In this document: in pieces, positions 32,540 through 43,949 of the stretch
How the letters are laid out: the number at the start of each line of letters is the position of its first letter
Numbering within the stretch: the stretch's first letter is position 1
NCBI RefSeq assembly: GCF_014356525.2
Contig: NC_052508.1
Span: 65,848,693-65,912,692 of the forward strand
From: Nilaparvata lugens
Lineage: Eukaryota > Arthropoda > Insecta > Hemiptera > Delphacidae
Direction of reading: 5' to 3'
Length of the DNA stretch: 64,000 nt
The notes under the pieces: model-generated
What the model was told of the DNA's origin: nothing
The model's input: only the letters and a program-made list of their open reading frames with translations
The model's database searches: none
Translations under genes and position numbers: made by a program

Positions 32540-32700
32540 TCTATCAATAAAGAGGACTTATATCAATAAATTATTCACTGTATGAACTCGGGAATCCTTC
32601 AAATTCTGTGAATCTGTGTTCATGAATTCATCATATCAATCAATAAAGAGGACTAATATCAATTATTAGACACTATATAGACTCTGAAATCCTTCAAATT
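32540..32700 (+). repeat. Two-unit tandem repeat around the Helitron target
   Basis: TCAATAAAGAGGACTTATAT and following bases at 32543 recur at about 32640 (AATAAAGAGGACTAATATCA). The left unit is the one split by the Helitron. Confidence 0.65.
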
Positions 32701-33231
32701 AAAATAGTGGTGTACTGCTCATTTATACATTCACAAATGACGTTTGATTAGTTTGTTATTCGGTAATAATTCTTCAAAATGTGAGTATTTTTCTATAAAT
32801 GTATTTTTCTGTAAATTTTTCAATATGTGAGTATTTCCTATTCTAGTTATTATGATGTGAAATATTTCTTGTATGTTTAATTTTGAAGCATCTAAATTTG
32901 AAAATCTACTTAAGAACTGAAAATTTTGTGAATTGAAGAACTTATTGTGTTATCTAAATTTGGGAGAGGAATAGCACAAGGTTACCTTATTTTTCCTCTC
33001 CCTATCATTTTGATCATGTACTTATTGTATAAATAAATTAATCATATTATTTTAAGATCAGGGAAAAACTAAATGCTTCTATCCCGAGACCAACAAATTT
33101 ATTGTCCTGAACTTTGATAAATTCCTTAGTTACATGTTCCAAAATATAGGTAATTTCTTCAATTTCATGTTTATTTTTCTTAAATTCAATTGATTGATGA
33201 AGATTGTTAATGAGAGATTCCTTTTTTTTCA
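32701..33231. other. AT-rich intron with retroposon end at 32940-33045
   Basis: GAGAGGAATAGCACAAGG, CCTCTCCCTATCATTTTGA, then AATAAATTAA; resembles the ends at 14300 and 52530. Otherwise nothing. Confidence 0.35.
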
Positions 33232-34440
33232 AATGCTAATTAATGCATAATTATTATTAAACGAAAAGGAAGGATATTGTTAATATATATTCTATATCAT
33301 TATAATGATAGCCTACTCAATGAATTGAGTAGAACGATATAGAACGAAGATCCAAGTTAAATGTTGTGAATCACCCCGAAGACTTCTGCTACTGCAAATA
33401 TTGACAACAGGGTTAACAGCTAGATGGAAATTCGATGAGAGCTACTATCCAAAAATTATTTGCCAGCCCTTGAATCGAACCGGGTACCTCCTAATTGTCA
33501 GTCAGGAGACGATCACCCTTACACCAAACTGACAATCTCTGGATAGCAGCGCTAATTTTATACAAAGCCACAGCGGCCAGCCAGTCTACAGATGGAAATT
33601 AATGAGAAATTGCATTTATTCAAATTCTAATTAATGCATAATTATTGTTAAACGAAAATCCAAGTTAAATACTGTAAATCACCCCGAAGACTTCTGCTAC
33701 TGCAAATATTGACAACAGGGTTAACAGCTAAATGGAAATTCGATGAGAGCTACTATCCAAAAATTATTTGCCAGCCCGGGAATCGAACCGGGTACCTCCT
33801 GATTGCCAGGTATGATCACCCTCACACCAAACTGACAATCCAAGATGTCAGTTTAGTGTAAGGGTGATCATACCTTATCAACACACCACCCTGGCAATCC
33901 ATGATGGACAAAGATTGTCAGTTTTGTGTAAGAGTGAGCATACCTGGCAATTAGGAGGCACCGGGTTTGTTTCCCGGGTTGGAAAATAATTTTTGGATAG
34001 TAGCTCTCATCGAAGTTGAATGCTGTAAATCGCTCCGCAAACTTCTGCTACTACAAATATTGGCAACATGGTTAATAGCTAGATGAAAATTCGATGGAGC
34101 TACAATCCAAAAATTATTTGCCAGCTCGGGAATCGAACCGGGTACCTCCTGATTGCCAGGTATGATCACCCTCACACCAAACTGACAATCCAAGATGTCA
34201 GTTTAGTGTAAGGGTGATCATACCTGATTAACGCACCACCCTGACAATCCATGATGGATATTGTCAGTTTTGTGTAAGGGTTGAGCATACCTGGCAATTA
34301 GGAGGCACCGGGTTCGATTCCCGGGCTGGCAAATAATTTTTGGATAGTAGCTCTCATCGAATTTCCCAGCTAGCTGTTAACCCTTTTGTCAATATTTGCA
34401 GTAGCAGAAGTCTTCGGGGTGATTTGCAGCATTTAATTGG
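33232..34440. mobile_element. Cluster of tRNA-derived SINE copies in both orientations
   Basis: At least five heads or parts: about 33232-33545 (-), 33615-33845 (-), 33846-34060 (+), 34060-34200 (-), 34200-34440 (+). The head has an A-box-like GTGTAAGGGTGATCATACCT and a B box GGTTCGATTCC that fits the Pol III consensus exactly, then a body AATAATTTTTGGATAGTAGC and a tail GATTTTCGTTTAATAATAAT. Head-to-head copies make a long palindrome around 33846. The first copy has a ~75 base hairpin inserted at 33272-33347, which the second copy lacks. The Leu/Ile short frames here are not genes. Confidence 0.8.
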
Positions 34441-35178
34441 GATTTTCGTTTAATAATAATTATTCATCAATTAGCAGAAGTCAATATTTTTTATATTACC
34501 CTGTTGTCAATATTTGCAGTAGCAGAAGTCTTCAGGGTGATTTGCAGCATTTAATTGGGATTTTCGTTTAATAATATTTATTCATCAATTAGCAGAAGTC
34601 AATATTTTTTATATTACCTTGTTGTCAATATTTGCAGTAGCAGAAGTCTTCGGGGTGATTTGCAGCATTTAATTGGGATTTTCGTTTAATAATAATTATT
34701 CATCAATTAGCAGAAGTCAGTATTTTTTATATTACCCTGTTGTCAATATTTGCCGTAGCAGAAGTCTTCGGGGTGATTTGCAGCATTTAATTGGGATTTT
34801 CGTTTAATAATAATTATTCATCAATTAGCAGAAGTCAATATTTTTTATATTACCCTGTTGTCAATATTTGCAGTAGCAGAAGTCTTCGGGGTGATTTGCA
34901 GCATTTAATTGGGATTTTCGTTTAATAATAATTATTCATCAATTAGCAGAAGTCAATATTTTTTATATTACCCTGTTGTCAATATTTGCCGTAGCAGAAG
35001 TCTTCGGGGTGATTTGCAGCATTTAATTGGGATTTTCGTTTAATAATAATTATTCATCAATTAGCAGAAGTCAAAATTTTTTATATCACCTTGTTGTTAA
35101 TAATTGCAGTAGCAGAAGTCTTCGGGGTGATAAACAACATGTAATTTGGATTTACGTTTAATAATAATTATTTAAATT
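34381..35178 (+). repeat. Seven-unit tandem array of the SINE 3' region, ~118 bp period
   Basis: Units start at about 34387, 34504, 34622, 34740, 34857, 34976 and 35092. Each holds TTGCAGTAGCAGAAGTCTTC, GGGATTTTCGTTTAATAATA, TTCATCAATTAGCAGAAGTC and ATTTTTTATATTACCCTG. Inner units differ by one or two bases; the last is more diverged. It grew from the tail of the rightmost SINE copy. Not a CRISPR array: units are repeated whole with no unique spacers. Confidence 0.9.
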
Positions 35179-35938
35179 CAATTCTTCAATCCCTATTTCC
35201 TGAAGCTAGAATAAAGCCCCATACAAACAACGATTTTTCGCCAAACTGCCATTACAGTCACAAAGTTTTCTGGAGAAATCAGAGTTGAGATTACAGTTTG
35301 GAAACTGTCACACTTCACTTCCACGAAGTTTCTCATGACCATTAGCACCTGAAACTGTTCTATTCCGTACAATTGTTGATAAGTAGGCCTTCTTAACAAT
35401 CTCTTATCACGTGATACTTTCATATTCATCGCTCGAGTGAGACGAATACTAGCAGAAGAATGAAAGAACCTTAGCGTAACAAATCATTCTTTTTGCACCT
35501 ACAACTCTACTCTATTACACTAGTCTATATACATTTATCTCGCCGTCATATATATGTTTCAGCTGCTTTACAGCTTGATTTAGATCTGGATTTCTGTGTA
35601 GACATAGCTTTCTCCAGCATTCATACAACTACACTATTCCGACACGTTTTCGACACCATAATCATGACTAGCAAAAATACAGGTTAGATTATTTGATTGT
35701 ACACTTTGTCGACAATTGAATCCGTGCTGTATCTTATCAGTAAAACAATGAAACTGAAGAAATATTAAGGAGAGATATCATATTATTTTATATCAGCAAT
35801 TGTAATATGGAAAGTATCTAATCACTGGAACAGTTGAGTTAGAAAATGATCTTGTCACAAACCCCCTTTTCTGATTTTCTAAATGTGGAAAATCTGAAGA
35901 TGAATGAATAATAGTTATTTGTATATCTAGAGTGAAAA
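35179..35938. other. Unassigned intron
   Basis: A 78-residue minus frame (35193-35429) has no splice context or family likeness. Nothing else. Confidence 0.3.
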
Positions 35939-36125
35939 GTACGACTTTTTCTCCCTGTGGGAAAAAGTTTGAAGCCCGAGGCGAAGCCGAGGGCAACAAT
36001 TTTCCTTAGGGAGAAAAAGTATTTTTCGCCACACTTTGATGTAATGAGCTGGTTTACGTGCGTCATATGGAGGCCGAAAGTGATTGTTTTCCGACCAGGC
36101 CGGTAAAACTTTACGGCCCTAGGGC
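35939..36125. repeat. Hairpin-rich repeat (GCCCGAGGCGAAGCCGAGGG)
   Basis: Contains nested short palindromes: CTTTTTCTCCCT..AGGGAGAAAAAG and GCCCGAGGC..GCCGAGGGC. The style resembles the elements at 37481 and 39217, but the sequence is distinct. Confidence 0.5.
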
Positions 36126-37010
36126 TGTAAAATGACCTTGAATAACAGCTGATCGTGTCCGATCTCACAAAAATCATAGAGAGATAATCTCATAATGACT
36201 GTAATAATCTATATAATTATGTATCGTGAATCGCGGTATTATGCCTATAATAATATATTTTATAAATTACTGTTCCATAATTTAATATTTATTATTGTGT
36301 TTTTGATATCAAACAATAGAATACGATGATATATCTCCATAGCCTCAACAATATAATGTTGGCTACATTGTCCATTGTCAGAAAGGTACGTATCGCAAGT
36401 ATTTAAAAGTGAAGAATCGAATTTGAATTCAAAGTACAATAATTGTATCAATATTTAAAAGTGAGGTAGAGTAATAATTGTTTCTTTTTTACTATCGAAT
36501 TCCACTTCTTAATGCAATACAATCAACAATAATAATAAGCAAATACAGCACAGATCTGAAGTTAAGGTAAGCCTACTGGTGAAACTCAGCATTGACTGAA
36601 AAATTCCTAGTAATTTTTCCGTAATTCATTATTAAAACTTTTAGATAATTTTCAATATTAAACCATATAGAGAAAACATTAGGCCCACTCAAGATTGAAT
36701 CTTCGAATGTTTTCTCTATGATTTAACTATTTTCAGAGCAATATTTTGTTGTGAAAATGCCAGCAAACCGCTTCAAATTTGCGCTATACTCTATTATTAT
36801 AGTAGCCTACATAGCCTACGTTATCTGACTTAATTCAGAGTGAAAATTTTATTGTGAGACAGATAATAATATTAATTTTAATAATATAAGTCATGAGCCA
36901 AAGTCTGTTGTACGGTACGCTTTTTAGGAGTGAAGTAAACTTTTTTAGAAGTCTAGTATTACAGTATTACGTGTAAGCTAAGGTTATCAGTCAGGCCCAA
37001 CGTTCAACAG
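36126..37010. other. AT-rich intron with a small hairpin at 36660-36722
   Basis: ATAGAGAAAACATT is matched by AATGTTTTCTCTAT about 35 bases on. Nothing else recognised. Confidence 0.4.
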
Positions 37011-37107
37011 TACGGAATGGCCGAGAGCATAAAGGCGTCAGTCAGAACTCAAAGCTCAGAGAATAACAAACATATGATCTAGGTTCGAATCTCGGTCAAT
37101 GACTTTT
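37011..37107 (+). repeat. tRNA-like sequence (SINE head or tRNA pseudogene)
   Basis: TGGCCGAGAGCATAAAGGCG resembles a class II (Ser/Leu) tRNA A box and AGGTTCGAATCTC a B box. Acceptor ends (CAGTACGG and GTCAATGAC) do not pair, so it is not a working tRNA gene. It is followed by a T9 run that could end Pol III transcription. Confidence 0.5.
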
Positions 37108-37480
37108 TTTTTGTCGATGAATTTCGACTTTTATCACCTTTTTTTATATTAGTTACCGTAATTTAAATTTCAATCAATTTTTTAGATATATTTTGAGACA
37201 AAACTGTGAAATATGCAATTATATTAATTTTTCATCACATTATTTCAAAATAGTAATGAAAATTCTATTCATCCATCTATCCATGATATTGCACCAGGCG
37301 CAAAGCTCGCGCCTAATATTAATAGTATAAAAATATGGTCATTATTGTAAATTATTAATTAGTAATATTGAAATTAATTGACAGTAAAAGTTGTCATAAC
37401 CAAGATTCAAACTATCAAAATAGGCTGTTTGAATTTTATTTATTTTTTTATTTCTTATATATTGGGAAGTTTTTTTTGGG
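37108..37480. other. Unassigned intron
   Basis: Nothing recognised beyond AT-rich sequence. Confidence 0.3.
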
Positions 37481-37632
37481 TGTGGCGAAAAATAGCATTC
37501 ACACCATGGGCAAAAATGTATTTCCGGCTCTCAATCTTTTCTAGTCCTCGGCCTACGGCCTCGGACTTAAAAGCCGATTTCGAGCCGGAAATATATCATT
37601 TTCGGCCCTAGGTGCGAAATATACTATTTCGC
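37481..37632 (+). mobile_element. Palindromic element J, copy 1
   Basis: GTGTGGCGAAAAATAGCATT..TTTCCGGCTCTCAATCTTTT, then CCTCGGCCTACGGCCTCGG, a perfect inner palindrome, and GCCGATTTCGAGCCGGAAA on the right. About 150 bp. The 39217 copy is near identical. Confidence 0.75.
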
Positions 37633-38729
37633 TTGTGATGTACACAACATTTTTCCTCCATAGACATTTTTTTATAGAAACTGCAAATCAAATCATTTTA
37701 ATAACTTACGTTATTGGTGACAAGGTTTCCTAACAACATAACCTAAAATCTAAAACGTAAAACCCGGTCGTCTGATTGGCACTGCCGATTGCGCTATCTA
37801 TCGGCAAAAGTTATAACAATTATCAGCTAAGCGGCTATCGAAAATGGCTGACTCCAGATCACGCGGTTCAGATTTGAATTGCAGATAAAAAATATATGTT
37901 GGCTGGTATTTTGAATAGAATAAAATATTTTAAAATTTGTATAAATTTTTATCGTCTACTAATAGTAAGTATATAATATCATACAAACATATATTTCATG
38001 AGTTGATAAAATTTCTGGTTGTGGTATTGAATTCAGTTGATTCAATGACAGACACCTCTATTATGCTTCCTCATCTGAGCTTAGACCTTCTAACATATTT
38101 CAAATGTAAGTTTTTAAAATAGAGATGCTTCCCATGTTATTTAAATGGAGTCACTTTTCCTCCCTAGGGAGTTTTTCTATTTTTTACTACCGAGAGCGAA
38201 AAAGTGACACTTTAGTATTATGTTTCAGGGAGTAAAGTAACTACTTTTGACAGTAGGTGGAGGAAAAACAATGAAATGCAGTTAACGTCATCAAAGTAAT
38301 TTGATAGACGATGCAAATTTAGGAAAGACATCGTGAAGTTAATGATCTGCATTCTTCCAAATTCATGAGAAGTGATAGGCTAATACAAATTCGTGAAATA
38401 TAACTGGAAAGTCGACTACTATAAGCTTGAATTCTACTATTGAATTTTCAAATTTTCATATGAATTTCTACATATTTTCATATTTAAGTAAGTAAATTTT
38501 CATATTTTATTGGAGTTGATAATTCTTCAGGTTATTTAGGATGAGAGAGCTTCTAGAGAGTTTCTCAATACATGAGAATTGATTTGAAGTGCTACAAAAT
38601 TTTCCATCTATAAGCTTGGAAGTTTAAAATTAAAAAGCTATAAATTGAAAGCTTTTCAAATTATATCGGCAATATTTTTTTTCAACTGGTTCTTAATCAA
38701 ATAAGACGTCAGCTTCATGTAGGCTACTT
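37633..38729. other. Unassigned; hairpin near 38150-38230
   Basis: 38152-38215 has GTCACTTTTCCTCCCTAGGG and AAAAAGTGAC, a short imperfect palindrome. No gene recognised. Confidence 0.35.
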
Positions 38730-38951
38730 CTAAAAATCTTTTCTGTTGATAAAATTCATGAAAAATCCATTTTCTCCACACTGCACAGAAAGCAGCTGTT
38801 TTCCAGTTCCTGCGTAGATCTGAAAGACATTGTTTGCAGACGACTCTCGTCTGACGTCAGAACAGGTTTCAGGTGAAAGAGTACCCTTTCCAGCCGCTAA
38901 CATGGAACTAAGAAAGGTGATTAAAAAACAGCTGATCAGAAAACTTTCCAT
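38730..38951 (-). CDS. Possible small secreted protein ORF (hypothetical)
   Basis: 73 codons, ATG to TAG. The start MESFLISCFLITFLSSMLAA looks like a signal peptide (hydrophobic core, then small residues), followed by GKGTLSPETCSDVRRESSAN and a polar tail with two further Cys. The DNA is less AT-rich than its flanks. No promoter, splice partner or family is visible, and it lies inside the nuf intron in the same orientation. It could equally be chance or a first exon read through; a low-certainty call. Confidence 0.25.
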   Translation of the reverse strand: MESFLISCFLITFLSSMLAAGKGTLSPETCSDVRRESSANNVFQIYAGTGKQLLSVQCGENGFFMNFINRKDF

Positions 38952-39216
38952 TATTTGTGTTCATTATTCAATAATTAAAACTTTTATAATAATATAATCT
39001 TATTGTCATTTGAAAGAATAAAAAAGTATAAACTCAACCTCCCACATAATTGAACATCATCTTTTAGGTTATTTAGACAAATCAGAATAGAAAATAAAAA
39101 TACTTGAACAATTTCATGATATTCAGATTACCTCAGATTTGCTAGAGCTATCACCTTCCACTTCTGCTTTCGGAAGTGCTTAGTACACAACTATTCTCAT
39201 ATATTGTTTATTTTCG

Positions 39217-39366
39217 TGTGTGGCGAAAAATAGCGTTCGCACCACGGGCATAAATGTTTTTCCGGCTCTCAATCTTTTCTAGTCCTCGGCCTACGGCCTC
39301 GGACTTGAAAACCGATTTCGAGCCGGAAAAATCTCATTTTCTGCTCTAGGTGCGAAATATACTATA
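39217..39366 (+). mobile_element. Palindromic element J, copy 2
   Basis: Same ends and CCTCGGCCTACGGCCTCGG centre as 37481-37632. Confidence 0.75.
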
Positions 39367-39866
39367 CCTGGACTAAACTATTAAAAACATTTTGAAAGAT
39401 TATCTGTAAGAATTGAATTTTTCACGAGAATATGGAGCTAACTATCCTCATATTTTGCTATGAAGTATTCATAAAGAAATATATTTTTTCGTATACAGTA
39501 GGCTAATTAGAGCCAGGAAATAATTATACGTCAAACAATTTCTCGACATAGCAACCTAGAAAGACTGAATAACACGGAGAAAGAGTAATTTAATGATGGG
39601 AGGCTTAAAAAAGATGGCGGAGATGCTTCTTCTTCACTTGCTGGAATTACACTTTCTCCAGCATAATGTTCTCCAGGTTGTAAAGCTTGGCCTGCTAACG
39701 GCACATAGATTAACTTAGTGCGCTTTTCATCAGCACCGGACGTAATTGAGCAAAAAAGAAAAAACTATGAAAAATTGTGTTCACAGACAGAGAAAAAAGA
39801 GCACAGATTATCGAGGCATTTCCTACATGAACGCAAAAATGAACACAGCTTTACTAAAGCCGTACA
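39367..39866. other. Unassigned intron
   Basis: Nothing recognised. Confidence 0.3.
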
Positions 39867-40130
39867 GTGAGATCCACGTACGAGACCAGTGTTGTCGATT
39901 CTCTGCCTTGCCACTGCCTTTCATAAAGGATAGCTGATAGTTGTCCACGTTATAATGGCAGTGGAGGAAGATAGAACAAAATTGCCGATTCTCTGCCTTG
40001 CCACTACCTTCCAGGGAGGATAGGTGATACCGGCATATCTAATGTGGAATTAACTGTTCATTCTTGTTTAAAATAACCAATTCTGATTTATTCGTCAAGG
40101 ATATATTATTATTTATTATTTTTTCAAGAA
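39867..40130 (-). mobile_element. MITE A copy h, rearranged fragment
   Basis: CCACGTTATAATGGCAGTGG at 39939-39964 and reverse-order inner phrases to about 40130. A second partial terminus (GTGAGATCCACGTACGAG) precedes it at 39868, with a repeated ATTCTCTGCCTTGCCACT, so the end is locally duplicated. Confidence 0.65.
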
Positions 40131-40386
40131 AGCACTGACCGGGAGAGAAAAACTAAGGATTCTAGAAATGAGATGACTAACAAAATAGTAATGGAGATAA
40201 AGAAGAACAGAAACATGTTAAAACAGTTCAGAAAACTTTGAATCTAAATCTTATAAAGATGGGAGAAGAGAAGCATAACATCAAAAGAAGGAGGATAGAG
40301 AGACTATAATTGATTGATGATGATCATGACCTAGCCAATCCAAAATAGGTATAAAAGAGAAAAAGGAAAGCAATGAAAAAAATAAT
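40131..40386. other. Unassigned intron
   Basis: Purine-rich in part; nothing recognised. Confidence 0.3.
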
Positions 40387-40391
40387 AAAAA

Positions 40392-41100
40392 TCTGGTGTG
40401 GTACACTCACACAACTTTCCTTGCTCATATTTGAAACTAGGATCAGACTTTTGTATATGTGTATAAATAATTATTATTGTTTTCAGAGTACTTTTTCCTT
40501 TGTGTAAATTGTGAAATTCGATGATTTTTTTAGTCATCATTTTTTTAAAGTCGTCAAAACAGCTGTTCTACAGATGAAATATCTCGACTATGTATTCTTT
40601 TTATGAACTGCTCTACCTACCTATCTCATGCACGAGAAGGAGGTTACAAAGTCCATTTCTCAAGGATGGGGTGGACCCCCCATTAGTTTCCCAGAAAGGA
40701 GACTCATGTCAGTTAATAGAGCTGATAAACTATACAGAGTATGAATTTGAAAAAAATCGGTCAAGTTATTTTGAGAAAATCGTGAAAAACATGGTTTTTT
40801 AGTAATTATCCGCCATTTTTCTCAAGTATATTACGGAGCTCCTGCAATTTTCTCAGAAATGAGACTCATGTCAGTTGATAGGGATTATAAATAGCTATCC
40901 AAGGTATGAATTTGAAGAAAATCGTTAGAGCCGTTTTTGAGAAAACCATGAAAAACATGGTTTTTTAGTAATTATCCGCCATTTTGAATTCAATTTTATT
41001 GAATTTCTTATTGTCAGATCCTCATGGTATAAGGACCTTAAGTTTAAAATTTCAAGTCATTCGGTTGATTAGGAATGGAGTTATCGTGTTCACAGCCATA

Positions 41101-41153
<53 letters not shown>

Positions 41154-41281
41154 CAACACCCAAAAATCATGTTTTTGGACTCAGGGGACCTTGAAACGTA
41201 TAGAAAACTTGAAATTAGGGTACCTTAATTTTTTTTGGAAAGCAATACTTTCCTTACCTATGGTAGTAGGGCAAGGAAAGT
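40392..41281 (-). mobile_element. Element H copy 4, complete, variant middle
   Basis: On the minus strand it starts ACTTTCCTTGCCCTACTACC and ends TACCACACCAGA. AAAAA stands at both outer sides (40387-40391 and 41282-41286), equal to TTTTT in the family orientation. (CA)n run at 41101-41151. The half near 40400-40900 differs from copies 2 and 3, so at least two subfamilies share the ends. 40651-40990 has an inner repeated phrase, CATGGTTTTTTAGTAATTAT. Confidence 0.75.
41101..41151 (+). repeat. (CA)n microsatellite in element H copy 4
   Basis: About 24 CA units. Confidence 0.95.
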
Positions 41282-41565
41282 AAAAAGGAGAAAGATAACA
41301 TGAAGTGAATGAACTAGAGGAAGAATTAGTTAAAGAGAAAGAAGTAAAAGGGAGAGAAAACAAGAGCAAACATTCTAGAATACGCTACTCTGTCACAAAA
41401 TGAAATTTCTCTCATGTGAGTGTATTCCAATTCCAAGAATGCAATGTTTAGTTTTCATCATCTTAGTGCAAGGATAGGGATTAGGCTATTGCCTGTTCCG
41501 ACTTACAAACAGCTCATCATTATTTTAGATCGAGTCTATAAGTTTGAATTTGATACATAACGTAC

Positions 41566-42381
41566 TAGTAGTTCTGTGAACAGTAGACCTCGCGCAGTTA
41601 TAACGACGTCCCAAACCATAAGCACATCCACACTGGTACACTAACTATTTATTTGATCAGATCATGCTTACACAAGATTTAATTATCATATAACGCTTTC
41701 CGGAATTTAGCGCGAGAAAACCAAAAGACATCTAGGCGCCCAGACGAGCTGTTATAAGAAGTTATTTGCATCCTATTTAATAGTGCATGAAAATTGCATT
41801 CAATGAGGCATGCAGTTTATAGTCTACACAGCTGTTAATTTTTTACCAAGTTACATTGAGATATTGAATTGCATGAGTCTTTAAATATAGTTTGGTGTTT
41901 TAATTTCTCTAAATTCAAAATGTTCAGCTTATCTATTTTTTTGGACGAAAATTGAACTTGAACGTTTTACAGTAGAAACATAACGTATTTTTTGGACATG
42001 GAATGGAATAGATTTGGGCCAAGCCTGTTGTTCCTTCCTAATCATATTTATATGATTTGTGATTCTGTCCACAAATGAATAAAGAAATAAATAAATTTAT
42101 AGTCAACTCGACAGCTGATTTATAATGAATAATTCTATAGTCTGATTTTTACTCTAATATTGACGTATGAAGGAGGCTTCTTTTTCCTTTTATATTATCC
42201 TTGAAAAGCAAAATTTCCAAAAACCTTGTATATACGTCGACGCGCAATTTAAAAAGGAACATACCTACCAAATTCCATGAAAATCTATTACCGCGTTTCG
42301 CCGTAAATGCGCAACATTTAAACATTAAGAGAAATGTCAAACCGTCGACTTGAATCTTAGACCTCACTTCGCTCGGTCAAT
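41566..42381 (-). mobile_element. Helitron-type family C, longer variant
   Basis: Left: ACTAGTAGTTCTGTGAACAG; right: CTCACTTCGCTCGGTCAA. 42110-42381 matches family C. About 0.5 kb (41605-42105) is unlike the short copies and includes a retroposon-like end (41980-42095: GGCCAAGCCTGTTGTTCC, AATAAATAAAT). Could be a longer subfamily or a copy with an insertion. The variant at 45411 shares the CGCGAGGTC joint. Confidence 0.65.
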
Positions 42382-43227
42382 TATAAAACATAGATTAGAA
42401 ATTGTCATCTCTTACATGGCCTTCCAATTGAACTTCTGCCTTCTGGCTTATAATTTTAGTACCTGTGGGGAAAACCTTTCTACATACATTCTTTTTACAT
42501 GTTCTTCCTATTCAATCCGGTATTCTGTAGTTTTCATTCAGAAATATTAATTATGCATTATCCAATGCAGCTCACAATACTATGTGGGCAGAGAGTATAG
42601 AACCTAGAGAGTATAGAGAGATTCTTTACTGTATAGTATAGAATCTACAGTATACAATTTTACAATTTATTTACAATAAATGTACATTCTATACTCTCTG
42701 TATAGAGAGAGCTCCTTTCTAGAGATCGAGCTTGCTCTTTTTGGGGATTTGCTCTTTGCTCTTTCAATTATTCCTAAATTTCCAGCTTTCTGCATAATAT
42801 TTCTCATTTTTATTCATGAACAATTATTTGGTAGATATCAAAAACAAGGGGTGCAACAAGACGTATAAACAAAATGAAAAAAGGATAAGATAAGGGGAAG
42901 ATGGTATTTGTGAAGAAAAATAAGAAACCGTAAAAGAATAAGAAGAAAGAAAAGTACAGGATTTCCGGAGCAGAAAGCAGTCAGCTTCACTGCCTTGTTC
43001 ACAAGTAGTGAGACATAGAGTGAGAGGGAAGAACTGAAAGATAGTACAGTACAGTAGATAAAAGGAGAAGGAAGAGGACCGATTGTCTCACGTACAATGA
43101 GATCGTGTTTCATTGTTACGAGTTTGTCGGTATCTAGTGTTACTACATGCAGTATCATTGTAGTTTAATTGTTCTTGCTTCTTGTGCATGGAAAAGTAGT
43201 GTGAATATGTGAAAGTGAGGGTGTATA
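42382..43227. other. Unassigned intron; GTATAGA-rich hairpin at 42590-42712
   Basis: Repeats of AGAGAGTATAGA and complement (TCTATACTCTCT) near 42593 and 42690. The 106-residue minus frame at 42838-43158 has no support. Confidence 0.35.
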
Positions 43228-43842
43228 GTGAGGTCCACGTTATAATGGCAGTGGAGAAACATAGCAGAACAATGTTGTCGATGCCTTCTATAGACGGTAG
43301 CTGATACAGGTTAATGTAATATTAACTTTTTGTGTAGTTGAGAAGTTGATATTGTGGTAATTATTCATATTGAATGAAAAAGACTAAAAAATTGTCAAAA
43401 AAACCACTGATTTATTGATAATTAGAAAGACCGGTTTCGGTTATTACACCATTGTCAATCTCTGATAACTGTTCCAGTTTTAGTTTATCAGAGAATGACA
43501 ATGGTGTAATAACCGAAACCGGTCTTTCTAATTATCAATGAATCAGTGGTTTTTTGACAATTTCTTAGTCTTTTTCATTCAGTAATATTAACTGTTCATA
43601 CTCGTTTAGAATAATAAATTATATTTTATTAAGCAAATTATATTTTTTAATGATTTCATAATGAATATTAATGATTAAGATGGAATATTTTGTTGATTAA
43701 TTATTAATGCCTACATTTTTAAAAGACGATCTGGTAACAGAGCAAAGCGAGAAAGATATAGCGCTATCCGCTTTGTTGAATGATAGACAAGGATAACAAT
43801 AACAATGCTAAACAAACACTGCCATTATAACGTGGACCCAAC
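43228..43842 (-). mobile_element. MITE A copy i, with nested foldback
   Basis: TA outside both ends (43226-43227 and 43843-43844). The right end is slightly mutated (GGACCCAAC). Confidence 0.82.
43328..43582. mobile_element. Foldback element nested in MITE A copy i
   Basis: Arms within 43371-43580: TTAGAAAGACCGGTTTCGGT and complement, with short loop. The MITE sequence TAATATTAACT occurs on both sides (43317-43327 and 43583-43593), a target duplication of up to 11 bp. Confidence 0.78.
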
Positions 43843-43949
43843 TATAGGTAACATAAACCAGTATTATGTTGAAGCGAGTAGTTTATTTCAAATCATAAGT
43901 TGAATCGATAAACGAATAAAATTAAAAATATTTGTATAAAAGCATCAGA

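Noticed and set aside
33951..34193. 80-residue minus ORF with a readable middle (NQEVPGSIPE)
   Set aside because: Comes from translating the SINE head and its B box; such phrases recur wherever the SINE lies in a frame.
34381..35178. CRISPR-like regular array
   Set aside because: Whole ~118 bp units are repeated with no unique spacers, in eukaryotic DNA and continuous with a SINE tail.
35493..35687. 64-residue plus ORF
   Set aside because: No coding features beyond an open frame.
37011..37107. Functional tRNA gene
   Set aside because: A- and B-box-like motifs are present, but acceptor ends do not pair and no clear anticodon arm is seen; treated as SINE or pseudogene.
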